Positions 33,580-43,061 of a DNA stretch of 64,000 bases are shown here, one piece after another. A program made the translations under genes and the position numbers. The notes beneath the pieces are model-generated. The model saw only the letters and a program-made list of their open reading frames with translations, searched no databases and was not told the origin of the DNA. The stretch is from Shewanella halotolerans (GTDB taxonomy: Bacteria; Pseudomonadota; Gammaproteobacteria; Enterobacterales; Shewanellaceae): the NCBI RefSeq assembly GCF_019457535.1, contig NZ_CP080417.1, positions 3,162,001 to 3,226,000 on the forward strand. The letters run 5' to 3'. Numbering within the stretch: the stretch's first letter is position 1; every line of letters begins with the position of its first letter.

Positions 33580-33701
33580 ATTCTTCGTCTCTCATTGCTT
33601 CAACCGTTTGCCTTGCAAGTCAGACCTGCAAAAAGCGCGTTTGCTTTCGCCATCACCACAAAATAGCCGCTGTGCTAGATCCTTGGCAAGGGAAAAAATA
33701 A

Positions 33702-33730
33702 AGCGGTGAGCAGAGTTAATGCTCACCGCT
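33702..33730 (-). terminator. Terminator of the M16 protease gene
   Basis: Perfect stem AGCGGTGAGCA/TGCTCACCGCT with a seven-base loop; on the minus strand it is followed by TTATTTTTTCC. Confidence 0.88.
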
Positions 33731-33759
33731 AGGGGCTATATTGGGGCGCAACCTACAGA

Positions 33760-36594
33760 TTACAACTGCAAATTTTTCACCCGGTAGCCCAGGGCGTTAA
33801 TCTCCTGTTCGATTTTCGCCCTGTCGCCGACAATCAGCACTATCATCTTGTCCAGGTTCAGCTTCTCCTTCGCCAACTGGTTCAGCTCATCCTTGCCAAC
33901 GGCCTTGATGATATCGGCCTGCTGCTGGGTGTAATCGGCGGCAAGCTTGTAGCGCTGGATCTTACGCATGAAGCCTGCCTTCTGATATGGCGTCTCATAA
34001 TCCAGTGCCTGCCCCTGAGAGATAGAGCTGCGCAGGAAGGCCAGTTCCTTGTCTGTCATCCCTTCAGCCTGATAGGCGTTGATCTCCTTGGCAAACTCTG
34101 TAAGCGCCTGCGCCGTCACATCGCTGCGCACGCTGGCCGAAGCCTCGAACAGACCAAGCTCGCTGCCGCCGCTGAAGTAGCTGCGGGCACCATAGGTGTA
34201 GCCCTTGTCTTCACGCAGGTTGAGGTTGATGCGGCTGTTAAAGGCGCCGCCCAGTGGATAATTCATCAAATATGACTTGAAGAACTCGCCGGTGGCGTCA
34301 TAGGGCATGGCGCGCTTACCTATCTTGATCACCGACTGGGCCGCACCCGGCTTGTCCAGGATATAGACGGTGCCGGCATCGAGGGCTGGCATGGCGGCCA
34401 GACTCGGCAATGGCGTCGCCTCCCCTTGCCACTGAGCCAGGCCCTTAAGCTTAGGCATCAGCTGGGCCTTGGACAGGTTAGTCACGGCTACTATCTGGGC
34501 GTTCCCCGCGCGGAACTGCTTGTTGTAGAAGGCTTTGACATCATCCAGGGTCAATTGAGACACGCTGGCTGGCGTGCCCATCTCACTCGCCCCAAGGGCG
34601 GTGTCTTTGCCGTAGAGCAAGGCAGCGAACTGACTGTCGGCGACATAATTAGGATCAGACTGCATGTGTTGCAGGCTCTGCAGATGTTGCTGCTGCACCC
34701 GGGCAAAGTCCTCGGCCTTAAAGCCAGGATGGAACAGCTTCTCCTCGACGATCGCCAGGGTCTCATCCAGATGCGAGGTCAGGGCCGAGACCTTGATATA
34801 GCTCTGATAGATGCTGCTGCCGAAACTGACGCTACTGCCGAGCATCTCCAGCGCCTGGGCCAGCTCTTCTGTGCTGCGCTTGTCGCTGGATTCGTTCAGC
34901 ATGGCCGCGGTCAGACCGGCTAATCCTGCCTGCTTCACGTCGGCTAGACGATGGCCGCCGTTAAGATAGATGAGCAACTCGACGGTTGGGGTCTCATCGC
35001 TCTCAGTGCCCATCACCTCTATGCCGTTGGCCAGCTTATCTGTCCAAAGGCTTGGCGCCGTGATAACCGGTGCCTGTTGGGCACTCGGCATCACGCTGCG
35101 ATCGAAGCTGCTACCAGCCTTGGCCACATCAACCATGCCAGTCACGGCCTCAGCGGCCACCCGCGGCGCTGGCGCGACAAAGTTATCTTCATGGGCGATC
35201 AGCTGCTGTTGCCCCTGGGGCACCACACTCATCACCACAGACGGCTTGCCCTTGATGTAGGTGTTAAACACCCGCATCACATCTTCCTTGGTGACGTTAG
35301 CGTATCGCTTGAGATCGTGGGCAATCATATCGGGATTGCCGAAGAAGGTCTGATTCAGGGCCAGGGTCGATACCTTGCCCTTGACGCTCTGCAATCCGAA
35401 GATGGTGCTTGCCTCAAACTGCACCTTCACCTTCTGTAGGTCATCATCTGTCACGCCGCGCTGTTCAAACTCGGCGATAGACTCGCGAATACGACGCTCA
35501 ACATCCGCCAGTTGACCACCTCTGGCAGGGTTTGCCAGGGCATAGATAGAGAACTGACAGGCCAGCTCCTGACAAGGGTGGCTCACACCGGCCTGCACGG
35601 CATAACCATCTTTAACCAGGTTCTTGTACACCAGTGAGGTAGGTCCGCCGCCGATGATATTGGCCAACAGATCCAGCGCCGCTTCATCTTCGTGGCTGGC
35701 GTAGACAGTTGGAAATGCCATGCGCAGCAGCGGCAGATGTACCCTGTCTTCCATGGAGATGTAGCGGGTCTTGTCTAACGTGACCAGCGTCTTGGCCTCA
35801 GGCTTCACCTCAGGGCCTCTTGGGATCTCACCAAAATATTTGTTCACCCAGGCCAGTGTCTGCATCTCGTCGAAATCGCCGCCTATGGTGAGTGTGGCGT
35901 TGTTCGGGCCGTACCAGCGCTGGAAGAAGTGTTTCACGTCATCGAGCTGGGCACGATTGAGATCGTCTGGCCAGCCGATGACGGGCCAGGAATACTGATG
36001 TCCGCTGGGGTAGAAGGCCTGATTGAAGCGCTCGTTCATACGGCCATAGGGCTGATTGTCGATACGCTGGGCGCGCTCGTTCTTCACCGTCTCGCGCTGC
36101 ACCTCGAACTTGTTGTCTGTCAGCGCGGGCAAGAAGTACCCCATGCGATCCGACTCCAGCCAAAGCATCTTCTCCAGCTGATTGCTGGGCACTGTCTCGA
36201 AATAGTTGGTGCGGTCTGTGTTGGTGGTACCGTTAAGCGTACCGCCGGCCTCGGTTACCGTCTTGAAGTGCTGCTCGTCGCCCACATGCTCTGAGCCCTG
36301 GAACATCATGTGCTCAAACAGGTGCGCAAATCCCGAGCGTCCTGGCAGCTCTCTTGCCGAGCCCACATGATAGGTAACATCCACATGCACCAGAGGATCG
36401 GAATGATCTTGGTGCAGGATCACCGTCAGGCCATTGGCCAGTTGATATTTCTTGTAGGGAATGCCGACGCCCGACTCGGCCAGGGTCACATTTTCGATCA
36501 GCGAAACGCCCTGGGGCAGCGACACGTTTGCCGGTGCGTTGGCACAGGCACTTAGCGCGGCCGTTATTGCCGCAGCCAATATCCATTTTTTCAT
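33760..36594 (-). CDS. Tandem M16 family zinc metalloprotease lipoprotein
   Basis: A 944-residue protein. The N-terminus MKKWILAAAITAALSAC has a lipobox ending at Cys17. The first M16 domain has the inverted zinc motif HLFEH at 91-95 with a downstream Glu near 173 (TVKNERAQR). The second M16 unit, about 500-944, lacks HxxEH and acts as the inactive partner, with the R/Y pair region near GYTYGARSYFSGGSELG. Such pitrilysin-like tandem enzymes degrade peptides in the periplasm. It is a single-gene unit with a strong terminator. Confidence 0.92.
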   Translation of the reverse strand: MKKWILAAAITAALSACANAPANVSLPQGVSLIENVTLAESGVGIPYKKYQLANGLTVILHQDHSDPLVHVDVTYHVGSARELPGRSGFAHLFEHMMFQGSEHVGDEQHFKTVTEAGGTLNGTTNTDRTNYFETVPSNQLEKMLWLESDRMGYFLPALTDNKFEVQRETVKNERAQRIDNQPYGRMNERFNQAFYPSGHQYSWPVIGWPDDLNRAQLDDVKHFFQRWYGPNNATLTIGGDFDEMQTLAWVNKYFGEIPRGPEVKPEAKTLVTLDKTRYISMEDRVHLPLLRMAFPTVYASHEDEAALDLLANIIGGGPTSLVYKNLVKDGYAVQAGVSHPCQELACQFSIYALANPARGGQLADVERRIRESIAEFEQRGVTDDDLQKVKVQFEASTIFGLQSVKGKVSTLALNQTFFGNPDMIAHDLKRYANVTKEDVMRVFNTYIKGKPSVVMSVVPQGQQQLIAHEDNFVAPAPRVAAEAVTGMVDVAKAGSSFDRSVMPSAQQAPVITAPSLWTDKLANGIEVMGTESDETPTVELLIYLNGGHRLADVKQAGLAGLTAAMLNESSDKRSTEELAQALEMLGSSVSFGSSIYQSYIKVSALTSHLDETLAIVEEKLFHPGFKAEDFARVQQQHLQSLQHMQSDPNYVADSQFAALLYGKDTALGASEMGTPASVSQLTLDDVKAFYNKQFRAGNAQIVAVTNLSKAQLMPKLKGLAQWQGEATPLPSLAAMPALDAGTVYILDKPGAAQSVIKIGKRAMPYDATGEFFKSYLMNYPLGGAFNSRINLNLREDKGYTYGARSYFSGGSELGLFEASASVRSDVTAQALTEFAKEINAYQAEGMTDKELAFLRSSISQGQALDYETPYQKAGFMRKIQRYKLAADYTQQQADIIKAVGKDELNQLAKEKLNLDKMIVLIVGDRAKIEQEINALGYRVKNLQL

Positions 36595-36680
36595 TCTTTG
36601 CTCCTAATTTGAAACAGTGAGGCCAGCCTTTATCGAGACAGCTATTGCCAAAATAAGTTCGTCCCTAAAGACCACACCGC

Positions 36681-37103
36681 TTACAACCAATGTAACGCCA
36701 ACGCCGCAACCAGCAGGTAGCGCACTCCTTTCCCTATAAAAATCATTATGCTGGACTTGACCAGTGGCATCTTGAGCCAGCCTGCCAGCAGGCATAAGAT
36801 ATCGCCGATGAGGGGCGCCCAAGCGAGCAGTAGGCTCCAGTAGCCGTAGCGCTCGACAAGCCGCAGCCCATGACAATAACGGCCGCTGGCCATCTCCTCG
36901 GGCGCCTTGGCGAAACGCCCCAGGGCGCCCAGATAGTAACTGGTCAGAGACCCTAAGGTATTGCCCAAAGTCGCCATGACCACTAAGGAGACCCAGGTCT
37001 CGGGCGCCTGATTGATCAGCGCCGCCAGCAGTACCTCAGATCCACCCGGTAACAAGGTGGCGGCTAAAAAGGCGCCACTAAAGATCAACCATAACGCCGT
37101 CAT
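36681..37103 (-). CDS. YqaA-family small membrane protein (DedA-related)
   Basis: A 140-residue membrane protein. The segment FSGAFLAATLLPGGSEVLLAAL and the later LGNTLGSLTSYYLGALGRF fit the YqaA/SNARE-associated (VTT) family. Other family landmarks are YGYWSLLLAWAPLIGDILCLLAGWLK. Four or five helices are expected. Members are relatives of DedA lipid scramblases; the function of YqaA is not established. The gene is unlinked to neighbours. Confidence 0.85.
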   Translation of the reverse strand: MTALWLIFSGAFLAATLLPGGSEVLLAALINQAPETWVSLVVMATLGNTLGSLTSYYLGALGRFAKAPEEMASGRYCHGLRLVERYGYWSLLLAWAPLIGDILCLLAGWLKMPLVKSSIMIFIGKGVRYLLVAALALHWL

Positions 37104-37381
37104 GATCCCTTACCTAATGAAAAAAAGTAAATTTTTATGTGTGCTGATTTCAAGGTGATCATGTTACCTAAAAGTAAAAATTTAATCTTATTAAAACAAA
37201 CTCTTATATCACAATAAGTTATAACAAAATCGCTTTGGTAAGCAAGGCATCAGCCAGATACAATATCTGGCTCACTCGCTAAGGTTGAAATACCTGGATG
37301 GCTCGTGCTAGAACAAGCAATTCATTTTTGATTCGAAACGCCATCCACAATAACGACTTAATAAAATTTGGAATAGATCCC

Positions 37382-38632
37382 ATGTGGCAAACAATTAAAC
37401 AGATCCCCTTTTGGCAGAAGGTTCTCGCCGGTTTCATCTTAGGGGTAGGCCTGGGCGTTGTCCTAGGCGAGCAGGCAACCCAACTCAAGCCGCTGGGCGA
37501 CCTCTTTATCGCGGCAATCAAGATGTTGGTTGCGCCGCTGATCTTCTGCGCCATCGTCGTCAGCATCACCTCTCTGGGTAACGATGTTAGCCTCAAGCGC
37601 CTGAGTATCAAGACTCTGGCCATGTTCATGCTGACCGGCACCATAGCCTCACTCATCGGCCTGGCGATCGGTTCGCTGATCGACATGGGCGGTTCGCTGG
37701 AGCTGGCCACCACAGAGGTGCGCGAACGTAACGTGCCAGGCTTTGCTCAGGTACTGCTGGACATGATCCCGGTCAATCCTTTTGCCTCCCTGGCCGAAGG
37801 TAAGGTGCTGCAGATCATCGTCTTCGCCGCCTTAGTCGGCATCGCCATCAACAAGATTGGTGAGAAGGCCGAGCCACTCAAGCGCACCATAGAAGCGGGC
37901 GCCGAAGTGATGTTCCAGCTAACACGCATGGTACTGCAACTGACCCCTATCGGCGTATTCGGCCTGATGGCCTGGGTAGTAGGTGAATATGGCCTCTCTA
38001 CCCTGTTGCCGCTGGGCAAGTTTATCGGCGCCATCTATATCGCCGCGCTGATCCACATGATCTTCGTCTATGGTGGCCTGGTCAGATTCGGCGCCGGCCT
38101 GAGTGCTGTGCAGTTCTTCAGAAAGGCGATGCCAGCCCAGCTGGTTGCCTTCACCACGGCGTCGAGCTTCGGCACCCTGCCCGCCAGCACCCGTGCCACT
38201 GAGACCATGGGCGTATCGAAGAAATATGGCGCCTTCGTGTTGCCACTAGGCGCCACCATGAATATGGACGGCTGTGGCGGTATCTATCCGGCCATCGCGG
38301 CCATCTTCATCGCACAGATCTATGGTATCCCACTGGAGATAACCGACTACATGCTGATCGCCGTTACCGCCACTGTGGCCTCTGTGGGTACGGCAGGCGT
38401 ACCCGGTAGCGCCATGGTGATGCTCTCTGTCACCCTGGGTGTGGTAGGTTTGCCCCTCGAAGGCATCGCCTTTATCGCCTCAATCGACAGGGTGATCGAC
38501 ATGATACGTACCGCGACTAACGTGACCGGCGACATGATGACAGCCGTGGTGGTGGGCAAGTCTGAGGGTCAGCTCGACCAGGAGCAGTTCTATCGCAACG
38601 AAGAGAGCGACGCCCCTGAGGTTGCCAGCTAA
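37382..38632 (+). CDS. Dicarboxylate/amino acid:cation symporter (DAACS)
   Basis: A 416-residue transporter; the ATG at 37382 is preferred to one 28 codons upstream because it gives the normal family start WQTIKQIPFWQKVLAGF. The family hairpin TTASSFGTLPAST and the TM7 motif NMDGCGGIYPA (NMDG with Cys where Thr is usual) are present, and the second hairpin reads AGVPGSAMVMLS. These residues coordinate substrate and sodium in GltPh-like proteins. It probably imports glutamate, aspartate or C4-dicarboxylates; the exact substrate is unclear. Terminator follows. Confidence 0.92.
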   Translation: MWQTIKQIPFWQKVLAGFILGVGLGVVLGEQATQLKPLGDLFIAAIKMLVAPLIFCAIVVSITSLGNDVSLKRLSIKTLAMFMLTGTIASLIGLAIGSLIDMGGSLELATTEVRERNVPGFAQVLLDMIPVNPFASLAEGKVLQIIVFAALVGIAINKIGEKAEPLKRTIEAGAEVMFQLTRMVLQLTPIGVFGLMAWVVGEYGLSTLLPLGKFIGAIYIAALIHMIFVYGGLVRFGAGLSAVQFFRKAMPAQLVAFTTASSFGTLPASTRATETMGVSKKYGAFVLPLGATMNMDGCGGIYPAIAAIFIAQIYGIPLEITDYMLIAVTATVASVGTAGVPGSAMVMLSVTLGVVGLPLEGIAFIASIDRVIDMIRTATNVTGDMMTAVVVGKSEGQLDQEQFYRNEESDAPEVAS

Positions 38633-38656
38633 TCTCAGTTCTACCCGATAAAAAAG

Positions 38657-38679
38657 AAGCCGCTTAATGCGGCTTTTTT
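38657..38679 (+). terminator. Terminator of the symporter gene
   Basis: Stem AAGCCGC/GCGGCTT with loop TTAAT and a T-run. Confidence 0.85.
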
Positions 38680-38693
38680 ATTGGCAATCTGAA

Positions 38694-38998
38694 ACCACCT
38701 CCTATGGAGGTGGTGATCGTTCCTTCTGGGCTATGCCCGTATTTTCCCTTGGACAGTATCTCTCGTATTTTCAATCTTTCCATATTTACTCAAAACACCT
38801 TTGTTATTAAGTGTTTGAGTGGTTAGGTGATTTTGCTGGTTTAAGTATCGCCAGTGGTGGATTGAATCAGGAAGAGTGAAAACTAAAATAATATTGCTGG
38901 AGACGAGATTAGGTCATAGAGAACACTAAAATCGCTATCGATATAAAAGGCACCCTTATAGGGTGCCTCAAAAGCAAAGCCACCTGCTATGCAGGTGG
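38694..38998. mobile_element. Possible non-coding IS200/IS605-type element flanked by related hairpins
   Basis: About 305 AT-rich bases without a gene. The left end carries the palindrome ACCACCTCCTATGGAGGTGGT (38694-38714) and the right end the related CCACCTGCTATGCAGGTGG (38980-38998). An inner hairpin GGCACCC/GGGTGCC lies at 38949-38967. IS200/IS605 elements and their non-autonomous derivatives have such subterminal hairpins rather than terminal inverted repeats. No transposase is present. The identification is by structure only; the two hairpins could also be unrelated terminators. Confidence 0.45.
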
Positions 38999-39088
38999 AT
39001 TTTTACTGCTAATTGCTTGTTAAATCTGAAATAGTAAGTTTAAATCATATATTAACTGCACCCAGCAATAAGGTATCAATTAACCGCC

Positions 39089-39274
39089 ATGGCTCGCCTG
39101 TTTTTACTGCCAATCATCTTAAGTTTGTTCTGGGCGCTGTTTCTCTATCTCAACGGCGTGCCGCTGAAACAAGGCAAGAAGGGCTTTATCTATATCATAG
39201 CGATCAGCGCTACCCTCATGCTCTCACTCGGCTTTCTGCTCTGGCTCACCGCCGGGCAAAACCTGCGCGGTTAA
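39089..39274 (+). CDS. Small hypothetical membrane protein
   Basis: A 61-residue protein, MARLFLLPIILSLFWALFL onward, with two hydrophobic helices (about 3-21 and 33-54) separated by a short loop with VPLKQGKKG. Function unknown. A longer overlapping frame beginning at 39013 is a shadow in another frame. A small convergent gene follows. Confidence 0.6.
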   Translation: MARLFLLPIILSLFWALFLYLNGVPLKQGKKGFIYIIAISATLMLSLGFLLWLTAGQNLRG

Positions 39275-39284
39275 CTTAACCTCG

Positions 39285-39470
39285 TTAGCCCTGGCGGGTA
39301 AAGCTTTCCAAGTGCGCCTCAAGCTCGGCTTCTGTGGTGGGCAACTCACTCAGCTCGAAGGTTAAGGGATCGCCGCCGTTTAACATAAACACCGAATGAT
39401 CGCCGTGGTCATAATGAAACCATTTACCGTTCACACAGATATCGGTATAGCAATTGGGTCGTAATTCCAT
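39285..39470 (-). CDS. Small hypothetical cytoplasmic protein
   Basis: A 61-residue acidic protein, MELRPNCYTDICVNGKWFH onward, with a GAGG ribosome site just before its ATG. It has two cysteines in the first 12 residues, an H-x-D-H-G-D-H stretch near 19-25 that could bind metal, and a Glu-rich helix at the end. I do not recognise a family. Confidence 0.6.
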   Translation of the reverse strand: MELRPNCYTDICVNGKWFHYDHGDHSVFMLNGGDPLTFELSELPTTEAELEAHLESFTRQG

Positions 39471-39788
39471 CCTCTACTCCTCACTAATTGGGTCATGGCT
39501 CACCAAAACAGACGTACTGAGAGCTGCATCACACTATAAGACACTAATTCGGTAAGTCAGGCGTTGATCTGCATCAAGCGCTTTAGCATTAGCTTGATTA
39601 AGGGAAGCCGAATGGATAGCTATCTTTGAGAAAGCTATCTTGCAGAGGAGACCCTTGGCTCTCAATAAAGGCAGGCTTTACAACAAGAGTTAACAACAGA
39701 AGTTAACGACAGGGCTTAGCAACTGAGTCTAAAAGCAGCACTTAAATACCGTCCTAAAATACCCAGCCAAATACTTAGTCAAAAAAAA
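39471..39788. other. Intergenic region, no gene seen
   Basis: Divergent space between a small gene and the oad terminator. A loosely repeated GTTAACAACAGAAGTTAACGAC stretch occurs near 39689-39711. Nothing else supported. Confidence 0.4.
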
Positions 39789-39810
39789 CGGCCGACACTG
39801 GTGTCGACCG
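39789..39810 (-). terminator. Terminator of the oadGAB operon
   Basis: Stem CGGTCGACAC/GTGTCGGCCG (one mismatch) followed on the minus strand by a run of eight T. Confidence 0.85.
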
Positions 39811-39845
39811 CTTCATCAGCTCAATGTATATGTAATCAGCTTTAA

Positions 39846-40979
39846 CTAGTTACCCAGTACCGCCAGCAAGACACCGGCGGCGACCGCAGAGCCCAGCACG
39901 CCGGCCACGTTCGGCCCCATGGCGTGCATCAAGAGGAAGTTTTGCTGATTGGCCTGCAGGCCCACCTTGTTAACCACGCGAGCGGCCATAGGCACGGCCG
40001 AGACGCCGGCGGCGCCTATCAGCGGATTGATCTTACCTCCAGACAGCTTGCTCATCAGCTTAGCCATCAACACGCCAGCCGCGGTGCCAATACCGAAGGC
40101 CACGGCCCCCAGCACCAGGATGCCCAAAGTCTCCAGCTGCAAGAACTTATCGGCCGAGAGCTTAGAGCCCACCGCCAGACCCAAGAAGATGGTCACTATA
40201 TTGATCAGCTCATTTTGCGCCGTGTTGGAGAGTCTATCGACCACGCCTGATTCACGCATCAGGTTGCCCAGACAGAACATGCCCACCAGAGGCGTGGCCG
40301 CCGGCAGGAAGAGGATGGTCAGCCCCAGCACCGCCAGCGGGAAGATGATTTTCTCGAGCTTACTCACCTCACGCAGCTGCTCCATCTTGATCTGACGCTC
40401 AGCCTCAGTGGTCAGCAGCTTCATGATAGGCGGCTGAATGATGGGCACCAGCGCCATGTAGGAGTATGCCGCGACCGCGATGGCACCGAGCAGCTCAGGC
40501 GCCAATTTAGAGGCGAGGAAGATGGCCGTCGGGCCATCGGCGCCGCCAATGATGGCGATGGCCGCTGCATCCTTCATGGAGAACTCGAAGCCCGGCACGG
40601 CGTTAAGGGCGATGGCACCGATTAGGGTGGCAAAGATCCCAAACTGGGCCGCAGCACCCAGCAATAACATCTTAGGGTTAGCGATAAGGGCCCCGAAATC
40701 GGTCAGGGCCCCGACCCCCATGAAGATCAACAAGGGGAAGACCCCGGTTTCGATCCCCACATGGTAGGCGTAATAGAGCATGCCGCCCTCTTCGGTGAAG
40801 CCCCCGTTGGGAATGTTGGCCAATATGGCGCCAAAACCGATAGGCAAGAGCAGCAGCGGCTCGAAGCCTCTGGCGATAGCGAGATAGAGCAAGAGCACAC
40901 CCACTGCCATCATCAACAACTGGCCGCCGGTAAAGTTAGCAATACCCGACTCGGCCCAAAAGGCGATTAATCCGTCCAT
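39846..40979 (-). CDS. oadB: Oxaloacetate decarboxylase sodium pump beta subunit OadB
   Basis: A 377-residue membrane protein starting MDGLIAFWAESGIANFTGG. The ATG at 40979 is chosen because AGGAGC precedes it. Many helices; the segments GGADGPTAIFLASKLAPELLG and GLAVGSKLSADKFLQ carry the sodium-binding Asp/Ser/Asn residues known for OadB. It couples decarboxylation of the carboxybiotin carried by OadA to sodium export. It follows oadA by eight bases. Confidence 0.95.
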   Translation of the reverse strand: MDGLIAFWAESGIANFTGGQLLMMAVGVLLLYLAIARGFEPLLLLPIGFGAILANIPNGGFTEEGGMLYYAYHVGIETGVFPLLIFMGVGALTDFGALIANPKMLLLGAAAQFGIFATLIGAIALNAVPGFEFSMKDAAAIAIIGGADGPTAIFLASKLAPELLGAIAVAAYSYMALVPIIQPPIMKLLTTEAERQIKMEQLREVSKLEKIIFPLAVLGLTILFLPAATPLVGMFCLGNLMRESGVVDRLSNTAQNELINIVTIFLGLAVGSKLSADKFLQLETLGILVLGAVAFGIGTAAGVLMAKLMSKLSGGKINPLIGAAGVSAVPMAARVVNKVGLQANQQNFLLMHAMGPNVAGVLGSAVAAGVLLAVLGN

Positions 40980-40987
40980 CTTAGCTC

Positions 40988-42793
40988 CTATGCAATGGCA
41001 AGCAATTGATTGCCAACGGCAACAGAGTCGCCTTCTTTGACCCACACCTTGGCGACTACGCCATCGGATTCGGCGCGGATCTCTGTCTCCATCTTCATCG
41101 CCTCAAGGATGATCACCACATCCCCCGCCTTAACGGCATCCCCTGGCTGCACATTCACCTTGAAGATGTTGCCAGACAGGGGGGCGTTCATGGGGGAGCC
41201 TTCGCCCACTACAGGCGCGGCTGGCTCTGGCGCCGCAAAGGGCACCACATTCTCACTCGGCACTATCTGGCTGATATCGCCGCCGGGAGAGACCTCTACC
41301 ACGAAACTCTGGCCCTGAACATTGACCGTATAGGTCTCCTTGCCCTGTGGCTGACGCGCGCTAGCTGGCTCGCTCACAGTCGCGGCTTGAGTTTTGGCTT
41401 GAGGGGCTTCTGGCTTAGGCTCGAAGGCATCCGGATTATCACGGTTCTTGAGGAACTTGAGGCCGATCTGCGGGAAGAGCGCATAGGTCAAGACATCATC
41501 GTCCAGTTCAGCTGCCAGGCTTATCTGGTCACTGGCGGCCTTTTCGCTCAGCTCGGCTCTCAGGCTATCCAGCTCGGCAGGCAGCAGGTCTGCGGGGCGA
41601 CAGCAGATCGCCTCAGCGCCAGCCAGCACGCGAGCCTGTAGCTCACTATTTACCGGCGCAGGCGTGGCGCCATACTCACCCTTGAGCACACCTTCGGTTT
41701 CCTTGGTGAGAGACTTGTATCGCTCACCTGTGAGCACGTTGATCACCGCCTGGGTGCCAACGATCTGTGAGGTCGGGGTAACTAGCGGAATAAAGCCAAG
41801 ATCTTCACGCACCTTAGGGATCTCTTCGAGCACCAGATCCAGCTTGTCGGCGGCACCCTGCTCTCTCAGTTGATTCTCCATGTTGGTGAGCATGCCTCCT
41901 GGCACCTGGGCGCGCAGAATACGCGAATCGATCCCCTTTAGCTCCCCTTCGAAGGCGACATATTTCTTACGCACCTCTCTGAAGTAGGCGGCGATCTGCT
42001 CGAGCAGCGCCATGTCGTAACCCGTGGCCCTGTCGGTATCTTCCACCATGGCCACCAGAGTCTCTGTAGCGCTATGACCATAGGTTTGGCTCATCGAAGA
42101 GATGGCGGTGTCGAGCACGTCGATGCCAGCCTCAATCGCCTTTTGATAGGTCGCCGTACTCAGGCCCGTGGTGGCGTGGCACTGCATAGAGATGATCAGG
42201 TTAGTCTGCGACTTGAGCTGGCTGATGAGGTCGAAGGCATCGAAGGGCTTGAGCAGGCCGGCCATATCCTTGATACAGAGCGAGTGACAGCCCATATCTT
42301 CAAGACGCTTAGCCATGTCCACCCAAGTCTCTAAGGTGTGTACCGGACTCGTGGTGTAGGAGATAGTTCCCTGGGCGTGACCGCCCACCTCGACCACTGA
42401 CTTAACCGCAGTCTCCAGGTTACGCACATCATTCATGGCATCGAAGATACGGAACACGTCCACACCATTTTGATGCGCGCGCTCAACAAACCTGTGTACC
42501 AGGTCGTCACCATAGTGGCGATAGCCCAGCAGGTTCTGTCCCCTAAGCAGCATCTGCTGCGGCGTATTGGGCATGGCCTTCTTAAGCTCACGAATACGCT
42601 CCCAGGGATCCTCCCCCAGATAACGAATACAGGCGTCGAAGGTGGCACCGCCCCAGGATTCCAGCGACCAGAAGCCCACCTTGTCGAGTAAGGGGGCGAT
42701 AGGAAGCATGTCGTCGATACGAAGACGCGTGGCAAGAATCGATTGATGCGCGTCGCGCAGGACGACGTCGGTTAATGCAAGTGGCTTGCTCAT
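40988..42793 (-). CDS. oadA: Oxaloacetate decarboxylase alpha subunit OadA (biotin-dependent)
   Basis: A 601-residue protein. The N-terminal carboxyltransferase domain begins LALTDVVLRDAHQSILATRLR and has zinc/metal ligands in SLCIKDMAGLL and SMQCHATTGL. A Pro/Ala/Gln-rich linker (about 465-525) leads to the C-terminal biotinyl domain with EAMKMETE, the Lys being the biotin site. It transfers CO2 from oxaloacetate to biotin, which OadB then decarboxylates to pump sodium. Encoded between oadG and oadB. Confidence 0.97.
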   Translation of the reverse strand: MSKPLALTDVVLRDAHQSILATRLRIDDMLPIAPLLDKVGFWSLESWGGATFDACIRYLGEDPWERIRELKKAMPNTPQQMLLRGQNLLGYRHYGDDLVHRFVERAHQNGVDVFRIFDAMNDVRNLETAVKSVVEVGGHAQGTISYTTSPVHTLETWVDMAKRLEDMGCHSLCIKDMAGLLKPFDAFDLISQLKSQTNLIISMQCHATTGLSTATYQKAIEAGIDVLDTAISSMSQTYGHSATETLVAMVEDTDRATGYDMALLEQIAAYFREVRKKYVAFEGELKGIDSRILRAQVPGGMLTNMENQLREQGAADKLDLVLEEIPKVREDLGFIPLVTPTSQIVGTQAVINVLTGERYKSLTKETEGVLKGEYGATPAPVNSELQARVLAGAEAICCRPADLLPAELDSLRAELSEKAASDQISLAAELDDDVLTYALFPQIGLKFLKNRDNPDAFEPKPEAPQAKTQAATVSEPASARQPQGKETYTVNVQGQSFVVEVSPGGDISQIVPSENVVPFAAPEPAAPVVGEGSPMNAPLSGNIFKVNVQPGDAVKAGDVVIILEAMKMETEIRAESDGVVAKVWVKEGDSVAVGNQLLAIA

Positions 42794-42812
42794 AAAAACT
42801 CCCTACTTCTAT

Positions 42813-43061
42813 TTATGCTTTGGCGCGATATTGATGGACGGCGGCGGTGATCACGGCGACCATCTTAGGATCGACGCCTGGAAAGCGTGAAACTTGCGCT
42901 TCGCTCGCTTCGGCTAGTGGTGCAAGTTTAGGTTTAGGCGCACATTTCCATGCCACCAGATTAACGGCCCCAATGAGTATAGTTAGGAAGGTAAACACCA
43001 ACCCCATTCCCAGCACCATGATCATCAGTGCTTCCATTATCTGTTGAGCCATTGAATCCAT
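42813..43061 (-). CDS. oadG: Oxaloacetate decarboxylase gamma subunit OadG
   Basis: An 82-residue protein with one N-terminal transmembrane helix (about 12-36, MIMVLGMGLVFTFLTILIG) and a short cytoplasmic tail with VDPKMVAVITAAVHQYRAK. This matches OadG, which binds OadA to the membrane and supports assembly. GAGAGGA precedes the ATG. It is the first gene of the operon. Confidence 0.93.
   Translation of the reverse strand: MDSMAQQIMEALMIMVLGMGLVFTFLTILIGAVNLVAWKCAPKPKLAPLAEASEAQVSRFPGVDPKMVAVITAAVHQYRAKA

Noticed and set aside
39013..39279. 88-codon plus-strand frame
   Set aside because: Its protein is low complexity and unlike membrane protein; the frame at 39089 encodes a clear two-helix protein instead.
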